Shown: positions 1 to 5,799, counted from the first letter of the stretch. The stretch is 7,963 nt of DNA from Candidatus Magasanikiibacteriota bacterium (GCA_003230965.1 QIHL01000002.1:1-7963); one strand, 5' to 3'. The notes: generated by a model from the letters alone, not told the origin. Numbers and translations are program-made.

Positions 1-38
1 TTACTTGTTCAGTATTGCCAACAAAAAATAAACATTGA

Positions 39-233
39 ATTGTTGTTCCTAAAGATATTCAAAAAAAATCACAACAAGTAGTTTTGCTTCTTAGACAAAA
101 AATTAAAGAAGGGAAAAATGTACGTGCCGCCAAAAGTATATTTAATCAAGTCAATGACGATATTGAACATAGTAATTTTTCTGGTGCCAACTCTTTGCTT
201 GATACTATTATTTATTTACTTAAAAATTTGTAA
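39..233 (+). pseudogene. Possible 3' remnant of a gene, unknown function
   Basis: An open stretch of 64 codons ends at TAA 231-233 and has no ATG, GTG or TTG in a sensible start position. It is preceded in the same frame by TGA at 36-38, and the frame upstream of that stop (from base 3) still reads plausibly as protein. The translated tail is lysine- and glutamine-rich and looks helical (for example KSQQVVLLLRQKIKEGKNVR, then a region ending in LLDTIIYLLKNL). I do not recognise the family. It could be the 3' end of a gene broken by a nonsense mutation, a sequencing error, or a chance open frame in AT-rich DNA. The window edge prevents deciding. Confidence 0.3.
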
Positions 234-254
234 TTAAAAAACCCAAATTAGTCA

Positions 255-295
255 AAGTATGACATTTCTAAATCCTTAGAAGTATGACATTTCTA
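255..295. repeat. 16-bp direct repeat, two copies
   Basis: AAGTATGACATTTCTA occurs perfectly at 255-270 and again at 280-295, a period of 25 bp. The second copy also contains short inverted ends (TAGAA at 277-281, TTCTA at 291-295). It lies in the gene-free stretch between the remnant ending at 233 and the cold-shock promoter at 323. A shorter direct repeat, GTTGAC at 302-307 and 322-327, follows and its second copy is part of the -35 box. The pair could be a regulator-binding array upstream of the promoter or transposase-binding repeats left at an insertion-sequence end. No transposase gene is visible. Confidence 0.6.
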
Positions 296-322
296 TTTCC
301 CGTTGACGATTTATACAAACTG

Positions 323-351
323 TTGACAAAATTATTCAATTGTGCTACACT
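323..351 (+). promoter_or_regulatory. Sigma70-type promoter for the cold-shock gene
   Basis: TTGACA at 323-328 is a perfect -35. A 17-bp spacer leads to TACACT at 346-351 as the -10, with an extended -10 TG at 343-344. The start of transcription would fall near 358, giving a leader of about 100 nt before the ATG at 461. The box quality suggests strong constitutive expression. Confidence 0.75.
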
Positions 352-388
352 GCATGCATCAAATACAGTTTTGTAGAACAAACAGAGT

Positions 389-459
389 CGAGTTTGGGAC
401 TATTCTGCTTTTGATAACATTCGCTTGCGGATGTTTTACTCAGTTGTTTTACAAACTCG
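389..459 (+). promoter_or_regulatory. Structured 5' leader of the cold-shock mRNA
   Basis: CGAGTTTG at 389-396 is perfectly complementary to CAAACTCG at 452-459, which abuts the ATG at 461. Inside the loop is a second hairpin: AACATTCG 416-423, loop CTTG 424-427, CGGATGTT 428-435, with one T-G wobble. CUUG closed by a G-C pair is a known very stable tetraloop. The inner hairpin contains the alternative TTG 425 and ATG 431 starts, which argues that 461 is the real start. Long structured leaders acting as temperature switches are known for cspA-type mRNAs. That this one switches is inference. Confidence 0.5.
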
Positions 460-460
460 T

Positions 461-661
461 ATGCAACAAGGAACAATTGCCAGACTAACCGATAAGGGGT
501 TTGGTTTTATTTCTCGTGAAGGTGAGGACAAAGATATCTTTTTCCACTCCAACAGCCTCGTTGATGTATCGTATAACGATCTTCGCGAAGGTGACACGGT
601 AACATTTGATATAGAGGAAGGTCCAAAAGGCCTGAACGCTGTCAATGTTAAACGCGTCTAA
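461..661 (+). CDS. Cold-shock domain protein (CspA family)
   Basis: A 66-residue single cold-shock domain, the standard length of CspA-type proteins, which bind single-stranded RNA and DNA in the cytoplasm and melt RNA secondary structure. Both nucleic-acid-binding motifs are present: RNP1 as KGFGFIS (residues 12-18) and RNP2 as DIFFHS (25-30). The C-terminal strands carry the usual GDTVTF and GPKGLNAVNV pattern. The start was set at ATG 461 because MQQGTIARL aligns with the family N-terminus. The upstream in-frame TTG 425 and ATG 431 add an unrelated 10-12 residues and lie in a leader hairpin. There is no Shine-Dalgarno sequence. The gene has its own promoter and terminator and is monocistronic. 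Family assignment is certain; which Csp paralogue is not. Confidence 0.95.
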   Translation: MQQGTIARLTDKGFGFISREGEDKDIFFHSNSLVDVSYNDLREGDTVTFDIEEGPKGLNAVNVKRV

Positions 662-673
662 TCACAGATAAAA

Positions 674-710
674 AAAATACCCCACCTGTTGGTGGGGTAT
701 TTTATTTTGT
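674..710 (+). terminator. Rho-independent terminator after the cold-shock gene
   Basis: A 13-bp perfect stem (674-686 with 691-703, core ATACCCCACC / GGTGGGGTAT) with a TGTT loop at 687-690. It is followed by a T-rich tract (TTTATTTT) and preceded by an A-run, so it could work in both directions. It is the strongest terminator in the window and separates the cold-shock gene from murT. Confidence 0.93.
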
Positions 711-745
711 GTTAGCAGTTGTTTTATGGTAGTCTTGTAACTGCT

Positions 746-2017
746 ATGCTTATGACTCTTTTGGGAAAATTTATACAAGCTGTTCTACGTGCATTCGGAC
801 GAAAAGGTACAGCACTACCAGGTTTAGTAATAGAAAAATTGTCTCCTGGATATGTTCACAAGTCACTTGCTAAACTTCCGTATGGTATAATTATAGTAAC
901 TGGAACAAATGGAAAAACAACTACTACACGAATTATCTCTAAATTATATAGTGCTGCTGGTTTGCGGGTTGTAACAAATGCACGTGGCAGTAATTTTGTT
1001 CGTGGTGTTATTGCAAGCATTGTGAAGCATGCAACATGTACAGGAAAATTGTTGTATGATATTGGCGTTTTTGAATTAGATGAGGCACATGCATTGCATT
1101 TGGTAAAGCTTCATCGTCCTACTGGTGTAGTTGTTTTAAATATTGCTCGTGATCAGATGGATCGTTTTGGTGAGATAGATAAAGTAGCCACATTGCTCAG
1201 TCAAATTGTTGCAACTGCGCGTGATTGGGTGGTTTTGAATACCAATGATCCACGTGTTGCAAAGATGGCAGAAGAGACACAGCAACGGGTTTTATTTTTT
1301 GGACATGATAAAAGTTTAGCACACGTGTATTCCAATGATGATCAATTGTATAATCAGAGCTCCGCATTCTTTCAGTTAGTAAAACCAACTGTGTGTTTGA
1401 CAAGCATCAAATGTAGAGAAGTAAGCATACGTATTTTGGATAAAAATTATACAACAAAGACAATACTTGATGGCACGCATAATGCGAGTAATATAACAGC
1501 TGCATTGACTGCGTGTGTTGCACAACTTCCAGAGGTCAATGTTGATTTATTTGTCAACGTTATACAAACTATTACTCCAGCATTTGGCAGAGGGGAACGA
1601 ATTATTTTATCAAACGGTTCTGTAATTAGATTGCAAGTTGTAAAGAATCCATCTGGTTTTCGTCACGCACTGCGTTTACTCCAAGAAGAAGCATATTCAT
1701 CCGTTGGTTTTGCAATCAATGATAACTATGCTGATGGTCGTGATGTTTCTTGGCTTTGGGATATTGATTTTTCTCGCGTTAATAAAAAATATCCGAAGAT
1801 TTTTTGTGGTGGAACGCGGGCTACTGATATGGCAATACGTCTGAAATATGATGGTGTACAAATTGATGGTATTGATACGAAGTTTTCTACTTTTTTAGCA
1901 TGGTTTTCTACGTCGCATGATAAGCCAGCAATTATTTTTTGTACATACACAGCAATGCTTCAGTTGCGCGGATTATTAAAACAACAGGTGAAAGCACTTA
2001 CTAAATATGGACTATGA
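746..2017 (+). CDS. murT: Lipid II isoglutaminyl synthase, MurT subunit
   Basis: Mur-ligase-like subunit of the MurT/GatD complex. MurT uses ATP to activate the D-Glu alpha-carboxylate of the lipid II stem peptide, and GatD supplies ammonia to make D-isoglutamine. Numbering from the upstream TTG at 719 (subtract 9 for ATG 746), the family landmarks run in order: TALPGLV 31-37, P-loop TGTNGKTTTT 61-70, FELDEA 118-123, RDQMDRFGEID 144-154, NTNDP 174-178, GTHNASN 252-258, FGRGE 289-293, then the MurT C-terminal domain with NPSGFRHAL 310-318, DNYADGRDVSWLWD 335-348 and FCTYTAML 407-414. ATG 746 is preferred because MLMTLLGKF fits the family N-terminus; ATG 752 is an alternative. No Shine-Dalgarno is seen. 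The usual four-cysteine zinc ribbon of the central domain is missing: only two cysteines (226, 232) occur between NTNDP and GTHNASN. It overlaps gatD by ATGA. Confidence 0.93.
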   Translation: MLMTLLGKFIQAVLRAFGRKGTALPGLVIEKLSPGYVHKSLAKLPYGIIIVTGTNGKTTTTRIISKLYSAAGLRVVTNARGSNFVRGVIASIVKHATCTGKLLYDIGVFELDEAHALHLVKLHRPTGVVVLNIARDQMDRFGEIDKVATLLSQIVATARDWVVLNTNDPRVAKMAEETQQRVLFFGHDKSLAHVYSNDDQLYNQSSAFFQLVKPTVCLTSIKCREVSIRILDKNYTTKTILDGTHNASNITAALTACVAQLPEVNVDLFVNVIQTITPAFGRGERIILSNGSVIRLQVVKNPSGFRHALRLLQEEAYSSVGFAINDNYADGRDVSWLWDIDFSRVNKKYPKIFCGGTRATDMAIRLKYDGVQIDGIDTKFSTFLAWFSTSHDKPAIIFCTYTAMLQLRGLLKQQVKALTKYGL

Positions 2018-2736
2018 CTTTTAATCTTCACATTGTTCATTTGTATCCACGAGAGATGAATATATACGGCGATACAGGGAATCGTTTGATTTTGCAGAAA
2101 CGTATGGAATGGAGGAACATCAATGTCCGCATTTCATTGGTTGGAATGGGCGACGAAGTACCTTTGGACTCTGATATTATTTTAGGTGGCGGGGCACAGG
2201 ACGCTATGCAGTTAGCAGTTGAAAAAGATTTGAAACAAAAAATGAAATCACTTCGTAGGTTATCAGACGATGGCGTAGTAATGCTGATGGTGTGCGGAAT
2301 GTATCAATTATTTGGGCAATCATTTATAACAGGATCTCATCGGCGTATTGAGGGATTGGGTATTTTACCAGTAGAAACTTGTGCTGGTAAAACACGATTC
2401 ATTGGCAATACAGTATATCAAACAAAGTGGGGGACAGTTGTTGGATATGAAAATCACAGTGGTTTAACACAGCTTGATGATTCTGCCGTAGCATTTGGTA
2501 CTGTAATTAAAGGAGCTGGAAACAATGGAACTGATGGCACTGAAGGGTGTATAAAAAATAATGTTTTTGGTACATATTCGCATGGTCCTGTCTTGAGCAA
2601 AAGTCCTGCATTTGCTGATGAATTGATTCGGTTAGCACTCGCGCGTCGCTATGATAATGATAATACGTCACTCGCGCCACTTGATGATCGTATGGAGTTG
2701 CGTGCTGCAGATGTGGCAAAGTTGAGATCCAGATAA
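2014..2736 (+). CDS. gatD: Lipid II isoglutaminyl synthase, GatD glutaminase subunit
   Basis: A 240-residue class I (CobB/CobQ-like) glutamine amidotransferase that hydrolyses glutamine and channels ammonia to MurT. The N-terminal LYPREMNIYGDTGN (10-23) is the family signature. The nucleophile is Cys94 in VMLMVCGMYQ, the catalytic histidine is His190 in GTYSHGP, and GYENHSG lies at 144-150. Arg128 (TRFIGN) matches the position of the glutamine-binding arginine described for Staphylococcus aureus GatD, and Cys94 falls at the same number as there. The third catalytic residue is contributed by MurT. ATG 2014 overlaps the murT TGA (ATGA), so the subunits are translationally coupled. No separate promoter or Shine-Dalgarno is seen. 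The last 25 or so residues are charged and poorly conserved. The amidation implies a peptidoglycan wall of Gram-positive type. Confidence 0.95.
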   Translation: MTFNLHIVHLYPREMNIYGDTGNRLILQKRMEWRNINVRISLVGMGDEVPLDSDIILGGGAQDAMQLAVEKDLKQKMKSLRRLSDDGVVMLMVCGMYQLFGQSFITGSHRRIEGLGILPVETCAGKTRFIGNTVYQTKWGTVVGYENHSGLTQLDDSAVAFGTVIKGAGNNGTDGTEGCIKNNVFGTYSHGPVLSKSPAFADELIRLALARRYDNDNTSLAPLDDRMELRAADVAKLRSR

Positions 2737-2759
2737 ATTTTTATAATATTATGAAATTT
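2735..2759. terminator. Weak AT-only palindrome between convergent gatD and greA
   Basis: ATAATATTAT at 2743-2752 is a perfect palindrome flanked by T-rich and A-rich arms (AAATTTTT and GAAATTT), giving an imperfect all-AT hairpin across the two stop codons. Only 12 bp separate the genes, so this is the only place a shared bidirectional terminator could lie. With no G-C pairs it would be weak. Confidence 0.25.
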
Positions 2760-3246
2760 GTGTTATGGTATACTGACGATTTGTTTTTCCTATGATAACG
2801 GTTATATTATCTCCTACCTTGTGATCCAATAGTGCAGCACCGATTGGTGATATATGAGAAATAATACCTTGCTCTGGATTTGTTTCAGTTGAACCAAGTA
2901 TTTGGTAGCTTTTGAGTTTTTTTCCATCAGTGATTGTAACCGTAGCACCAATTTCAACGATATCTTTTTTGCCGTTTGATGAAATAATTTCAGCTTCAGT
3001 CAACTGTCGTTCAAGAATCAAAATTTGATTATTTATCCAACGTAATCGTCCTTTGGCTTGTTGGTATTCCATATTTTCAGAAAAGTCACCGAGTTCTGCA
3101 AGATGTGCGACTTCTGTTGCAGCTTTTGGTTGTTGTTTTTTTAATTTATCTAGCCTACGTGAAAGATCATAAAATTTATCCTGTGTGATAAGTGGATCAA
3201 ATGGCGTCTGGCTAAATTTGCCAGGTTTGCGGTATGGAAGTTGCAT
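2749..3246 (-). CDS. greA: Transcription elongation factor GreA
   Basis: A 165-residue GreA/GreB-family factor, which enters the RNA polymerase secondary channel and stimulates cleavage of backtracked RNA. The N-terminal coiled coil (about 22-90) carries the tip motif GDFSEN at 53-58, with the acidic Asp54 and Glu57 that coordinate the catalytic magnesium in the family. The C-terminal FKBP-like domain contains SPIGAALLDHKVGD at 133-146, which closely follows the GreA consensus. It has about 13 more N-terminal residues (MQLPYRKPGKFSQ) than Escherichia coli GreA. The start at 3246 is supported by a promoter whose -10 ends 8 nt upstream, so the mRNA would be leaderless or nearly so. The gene is single, convergent with gatD and divergent from cfa. 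GreA fits better than GreB because of the SPIG region and length. Confidence 0.93.
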   Translation of the reverse strand: MQLPYRKPGKFSQTPFDPLITQDKFYDLSRRLDKLKKQQPKAATEVAHLAELGDFSENMEYQQAKGRLRWINNQILILERQLTEAEIISSNGKKDIVEIGATVTITDGKKLKSYQILGSTETNPEQGIISHISPIGAALLDHKVGDNITVIIGKTNRQYTITQIS

Positions 3247-3254
3247 AGAAGAAT

Positions 3255-3283
3255 ATCATACCACGAGCGCGTCAACCAGACAA
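3255..3283 (-). promoter_or_regulatory. Promoter of greA, apparently leaderless
   Basis: Read on the minus strand: TTGTCT (3283-3278, 4 of 6 to consensus), a 17-bp spacer, extended TG, and TATGAT (3260-3255, 5 of 6). The -10 ends 8 nt before the greA ATG at 3246. Transcription starting 6-8 nt after the -10 would therefore begin at or within two bases of the start codon. Confidence 0.6.
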
Positions 3284-3361
3284 ATTTAAGTTTTGATTTG
3301 CAAAAATATAAGAAGAGTGTAATATAAAAAGTGTGTTTAGAAAAATAGCTGTAAGCTTTTT

Positions 3362-4477
3362 ATGTTTCAGTCATCTAAAAATTATATAACAGAAGTTTTT
3401 GCCACTGCTGATATTAAAGTTGGTGGTAATCGTCCGTGGGATATTAAAGTTTTAGATAATCGTTTTTATCACCGAGTTTTTGGGCAAGGATCTTTGGGAC
3501 TCGGTGAATCATACATGGATGGATGGTGGAATTGTGAATCTCTTGATCAGTTATTTGATCATTTGATTAGAGCAGAGCTGCAAAATAAAGTTCAACCGTG
3601 GAGGTTGATTGGACCAATACTCTTGTCTATTTTTTATAATAGACAAAATAAACGTCGTGCATTCAACATTGGTGACGCACATTATGATACTGGAAATGAG
3701 TTGTACGAACGTATGCTAGACAAACGTATGGTGTACACATGTGGATATTGGAGAGATGCGGATAATCTTAATGATGCACAAGAAGCAAAGTTGAATTTGG
3801 TTTGCAGAAAAATTGGATTGAAAGCAGGAGACCGCATACTTGACATTGGTTGTGGTTGGGGAAGTTTTGCCAAATTTGCTGCAGAGAAATATGGTGCTGT
3901 AGTCGTTGGGTTGACTGTGTCAAAAGAACAGGCTAAACTTGCTCGCAAGCTATGTGAAGGACTCCCAGTTGAAATTCGCTTGCAGGATTACCGTGATGTG
4001 AATGAGGAGTTTGATCACATTATTTCGCTTGGTATGTTTGAACATGTCGGATACAAGAATTATCGTATGTATATGAAGGTAGTTGCACGATGTTTAAAAG
4101 ATGGTGGATTATTTTTACTCCACACTATTGGTAGCGAAGTTTCGCAACACATGGGAGATCCTTGGCTTGATAAATATATTTTTCCTGATGGTATGGTTCC
4201 GTCTATCGCGCAAATTGGCAAAGCTATTGAAGGTTTGTTTGTAATGGAAGATTGGCACAATTTTGGTTCTGATTATGATAAGACATTACTCGCGTGGTAT
4301 TACAACTTTGTAGAGCATTGGTCAGAAATTAAAGATCAGTATGATGAACGTTTTTATCGAATGTGGAAATATTATTTGCTCTGTTGCATTGGTGGATTTC
4401 GTTCACGCCACGTTCAACTTTGGCAAATTGTATTGTCCAAACATGGCGTAGAGAAAGGATATTCGCGTATTTCTTAA
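3362..4477 (+). CDS. cfa: Cyclopropane-fatty-acyl-phospholipid synthase
   Basis: A 371-residue S-adenosylmethionine-dependent enzyme that adds a methylene bridge across the double bond of unsaturated acyl chains in membrane phospholipids, working at the inner membrane face. The SAM-binding glycine motif is LDIGCGWGSF at 160-169. The residues that hold the catalytic bicarbonate in the E. coli enzyme all align at a constant offset of 12: Cys127 (YTCGYW), Glu227 (MFEHVG), His254 (LLHTIG) and Tyr305 (SDYDK). Cys342 in CCIGGF matches the important E. coli Cys354, and RSRHVQLWQIVLSKHG near the end is typical. The N-terminal domain is only slightly shorter than in E. coli (382 residues), so the enzyme looks complete and active. 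It starts at ATG 3362, with no Shine-Dalgarno and no convincing promoter box in the 115 bp shared with greA. A mycolic-acid-type methyltransferase is a less likely alternative. Confidence 0.95.
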   Translation: MFQSSKNYITEVFATADIKVGGNRPWDIKVLDNRFYHRVFGQGSLGLGESYMDGWWNCESLDQLFDHLIRAELQNKVQPWRLIGPILLSIFYNRQNKRRAFNIGDAHYDTGNELYERMLDKRMVYTCGYWRDADNLNDAQEAKLNLVCRKIGLKAGDRILDIGCGWGSFAKFAAEKYGAVVVGLTVSKEQAKLARKLCEGLPVEIRLQDYRDVNEEFDHIISLGMFEHVGYKNYRMYMKVVARCLKDGGLFLLHTIGSEVSQHMGDPWLDKYIFPDGMVPSIAQIGKAIEGLFVMEDWHNFGSDYDKTLLAWYYNFVEHWSEIKDQYDERFYRMWKYYLLCCIGGFRSRHVQLWQIVLSKHGVEKGYSRIS

Positions 4478-4500
4478 TGTGTATACTCGTAGCAAAATAG

Positions 4501-4567
4501 TATAGTATTGTTAAATAAAGTAAAAGAAAGGTGATATTGCCTTTCTTTTATTATTGACAATACTATA
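4501..4567. repeat. Nested inverted repeats between cfa and the Fur-family gene
   Basis: The outer arms TATAGTATTGT (4501-4511) and ACAATACTATA (4557-4567) are perfect 11-bp complements. They enclose a second perfect 11-bp hairpin at 4521-4550. The right outer arm overlaps the -35 of the next promoter (TTGACA 4554-4559), so the element both follows cfa and overlaps the control region of the metal operon. Confidence 0.75.
4521..4550 (+). terminator. Probable terminator of cfa
   Basis: TAAAAGAAAGG (4521-4531), loop TGATATTG (4532-4539), CCTTTCTTTTA (4540-4550): a perfect 11-bp stem whose 3' arm is T-rich and runs on into TTATTG. The A-rich 5' and T-rich 3' arms resemble intrinsic terminators of AT-rich genomes. 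The stem has only two G-C pairs at its top plus one inside, and there is no long uninterrupted T-run after it. Confidence 0.55.
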
Positions 4568-4582
4568 AGCTCATGGTACTAT
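4554..4582 (+). promoter_or_regulatory. Promoter of the Fur-family/ZIP operon
   Basis: TTGACA (4554-4559) is a perfect -35, followed by a 17-bp spacer, an extended -10 TG (4574-4575) and TACTAT (4577-4582, 5 of 6). Transcription should start near 4589-4590, leaving a leader of about 60 nt before ATG 4650. Confidence 0.75.
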
Positions 4583-4599
4583 TGCAATAGAATTGCATT
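4579..4599. promoter_or_regulatory. Candidate operator over the -10 and start site
   Basis: CTATTGCAATAG at 4579-4590 is a perfect 12-bp palindrome covering the end of the -10 and the expected start of transcription. ATTGCA recurs 11 bp further on (4581-4586 and 4592-4597), one helical turn away, and GCAAT-AGA-ATTGC forms a second overlapping inverted repeat. A dimeric repressor bound here would block the promoter. The Fur-family protein encoded just downstream is the obvious candidate. The site does not match a classical Fur or Zur box that I can recall, so the assignment is inference. Confidence 0.4.
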
Positions 4600-4649
4600 T
4601 AGAAAGTAACTTAATTCATAATCTGGTAAGTCAAATTATAAAGATTACT

Positions 4650-5066
4650 ATGAAAAATTTAAAAATAAATTGGATTGTTGATACACTACAAAAATCTGAA
4701 TATAAATTAACTGTATCTCGTCTAAAGATTGCTAAGTGGATTGATAATCATGCAGGTATTTTTTCTGTATCTGAATTACAAAAAAAATTACCATGTTTAG
4801 ATAAAGTATCTGTTTATAGAACTATTGATTTGCTTGCATCACTTGATGTGATTCATCCGGTACTCATACAACATGGAGAGCAACATTATGAAATGCACAC
4901 AAAATCACATCACCACCATGCTGTATGTGAGTTTTGTGAAATGACAAAGTGTATCAAGTGTACCATAGCAAAAAATAAATCGGTTCGTGGTTTTCGTACA
5001 ATTCATCATACTCTTGTTCTCACTGGTATATGCACTAAGTGCGCAGGCTCACATATTGCTGTATGA
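4650..5066 (+). CDS. Fur-family metal-responsive regulator (Fur/Zur-like)
   Basis: A 138-residue dimeric winged-helix repressor of the Fur family. The DNA-binding domain (about 1-75) carries the recognition region DKVSVYRTIDLLASLDVIHP (51-70), equivalent to the family TVYRTL helix. The metal and dimer domain has HYE 79-81, HHHHAVCEFC 87-96 and CTKC 128-131. The two CxxC pairs (Cys93/96, Cys128/131) form the usual structural zinc site. Unusually, a third CxxC, CIKC 101-104, follows where most members have CGKVxD. ATG 4650 was chosen because it gives the normal length; an in-frame TTG at 4593 would add 19 unrelated residues. The gene overlaps the ZIP transporter by ATGA and has palindromes over its promoter, suggesting autoregulation by zinc or another divalent metal. 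Whether it is a zinc, iron or manganese sensor cannot be read from the sequence; the ZIP partner favours zinc. Confidence 0.9.
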   Translation: MKNLKINWIVDTLQKSEYKLTVSRLKIAKWIDNHAGIFSVSELQKKLPCLDKVSVYRTIDLLASLDVIHPVLIQHGEQHYEMHTKSHHHHAVCEFCEMTKCIKCTIAKNKSVRGFRTIHHTLVLTGICTKCAGSHIAV

Positions 5067-5788
5067 TTCCTATTATTTTAGCTATTAGTACATTTATTTC
5101 AACACTGTTAGGTGGTTTTTTTGCAATTAGACATAAGGATAGATTGTATTATGTAATGAGTTTTACGGCTGGGGTTCTTTTGGCTGTAACATTTTTTGAT
5201 ATTATTCCTGAATTAGTAAAACTTACTGCAAATGCTGGATTAAATTTTACTTATGGCATGGTTTCTGTTGTTGTTGGATTTTTGCTTTTTCATGTGTTGG
5301 AGAAATCTATTTTGATTCACCACTCACATGAAGAAGAGTATGCAAATCATAAACATCCGAGTGTTGGTGTGTTGAGTGCTAGTGGACTTGCATTTCATAG
5401 TTTTTTGGATGGTGTTGGCATAGGTCTTGGGTTTCATGTAAGTCCAGCAGTTGGTTTCGTTATTGCTATTGCTGTGATTGCTCATGATTTTTCTGATGGA
5501 TTAAATACTGTAACGCTTATGCTTACGAACCACAATAGCGTAAAAAAGTCTATTAGATTTTTATTTGTTGACGCAACAGCACCTATTATTGGCGTAGCAT
5601 CCACATATTTTTTTTCATTTCCTGATTTTGTTTTACAAATTTATCTTGGTTTTTTTGCTGGGTTTTTACTCTATATTGGTGCTAGTGATTTATTGCCAGA
5701 AGCACATAGCAAACATAGTTCATTCCGTATGATTGGACTAACTATTCTTGGTGTACTATTTATTTTTGTCGTGACTAGATTTATCTAG
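5063..5788 (+). CDS. ZIP-family divalent metal transporter
   Basis: A 241-residue integral membrane protein with about eight hydrophobic segments (2-21, 33-49, 63-83, 103-123, 128-154, 166-183, 188-208, 222-240), the ZIP fold that imports zinc or related divalent metals. The transport site motifs are HSFLDGVGIG (112-121) in segment 4 and AHDFSDGLN (140-148) in segment 5. In both, aspartate (116, 145) stands where many ZIPs have glutamate. DIIPE (46-50) and DLLPEAH (209-215) are further family landmarks. The loop between segments 3 and 4 is rich in histidine and glutamate (86-98, HHSHEEE and HKH), typical of ZIP metal-sensing loops. ATG 5063 overlaps the regulator's TGA (ATGA), so translation is coupled. 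The in-frame ATG 5039 lies inside the regulator gene and adds a poor extension. Metal specificity is inferred from the family and context. Confidence 0.92.
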   Translation: MIPIILAISTFISTLLGGFFAIRHKDRLYYVMSFTAGVLLAVTFFDIIPELVKLTANAGLNFTYGMVSVVVGFLLFHVLEKSILIHHSHEEEYANHKHPSVGVLSASGLAFHSFLDGVGIGLGFHVSPAVGFVIAIAVIAHDFSDGLNTVTLMLTNHNSVKKSIRFLFVDATAPIIGVASTYFFSFPDFVLQIYLGFFAGFLLYIGASDLLPEAHSKHSSFRMIGLTILGVLFIFVVTRFI

Positions 5789-5799
5789 GTTTATTTTTT
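5775..5799 (+). terminator. Weak terminator-like hairpin after the ZIP gene
   Basis: CTAGA (5775-5779), loop TTTA, TCTAG (5784-5788), spanning the TAG stop, followed by GTTTATTTTTT. A short stem with a T-tract is consistent with a weak intrinsic terminator between the convergent ZIP and kinase genes. A T6-GGTT-A6 stretch (5794-5809) lies next to it and could serve the opposite strand. Confidence 0.3.

Noticed and set aside
36..38. In-frame TGA read as glycine (code 25 of Gracilibacteria/Absconditabacteria)
   Set aside because: murT and the Fur-family gene both end at TGA inside ATGA overlaps with the next gene, and readthrough would soon hit other stops. TGA is a stop here.
255..295. CRISPR array
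   Set aside because: Only two 16-bp repeats with a 9-bp gap, too short and too few, and no cas genes.
425..460. Upstream TTG/ATG start for the cold-shock protein
   Set aside because: The extra residues do not match the family, and both codons sit inside a strong leader hairpin. ATG 461 gives the exact family N-terminus.
3270..3276. TTGAC on the minus strand as the -35 of greA
   Set aside because: It lies only about 9 bp from the -10. TTGTCT at 17 bp is the better-spaced box.
3284..3361. Promoter boxes for cfa (TAATAT, TATAAA near 3320-3328)
   Set aside because: No -35 at acceptable spacing. The nearest, TTGATT 3293-3298, is 21-24 bp away, and AT-rich DNA gives such -10 matches by chance.
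4593..4649. TTG 4593 as start of the Fur-family protein
   Set aside because: It adds 19 residues without family similarity and would lie only a few bases from the predicted transcription start. ATG 4650 gives a normal length.
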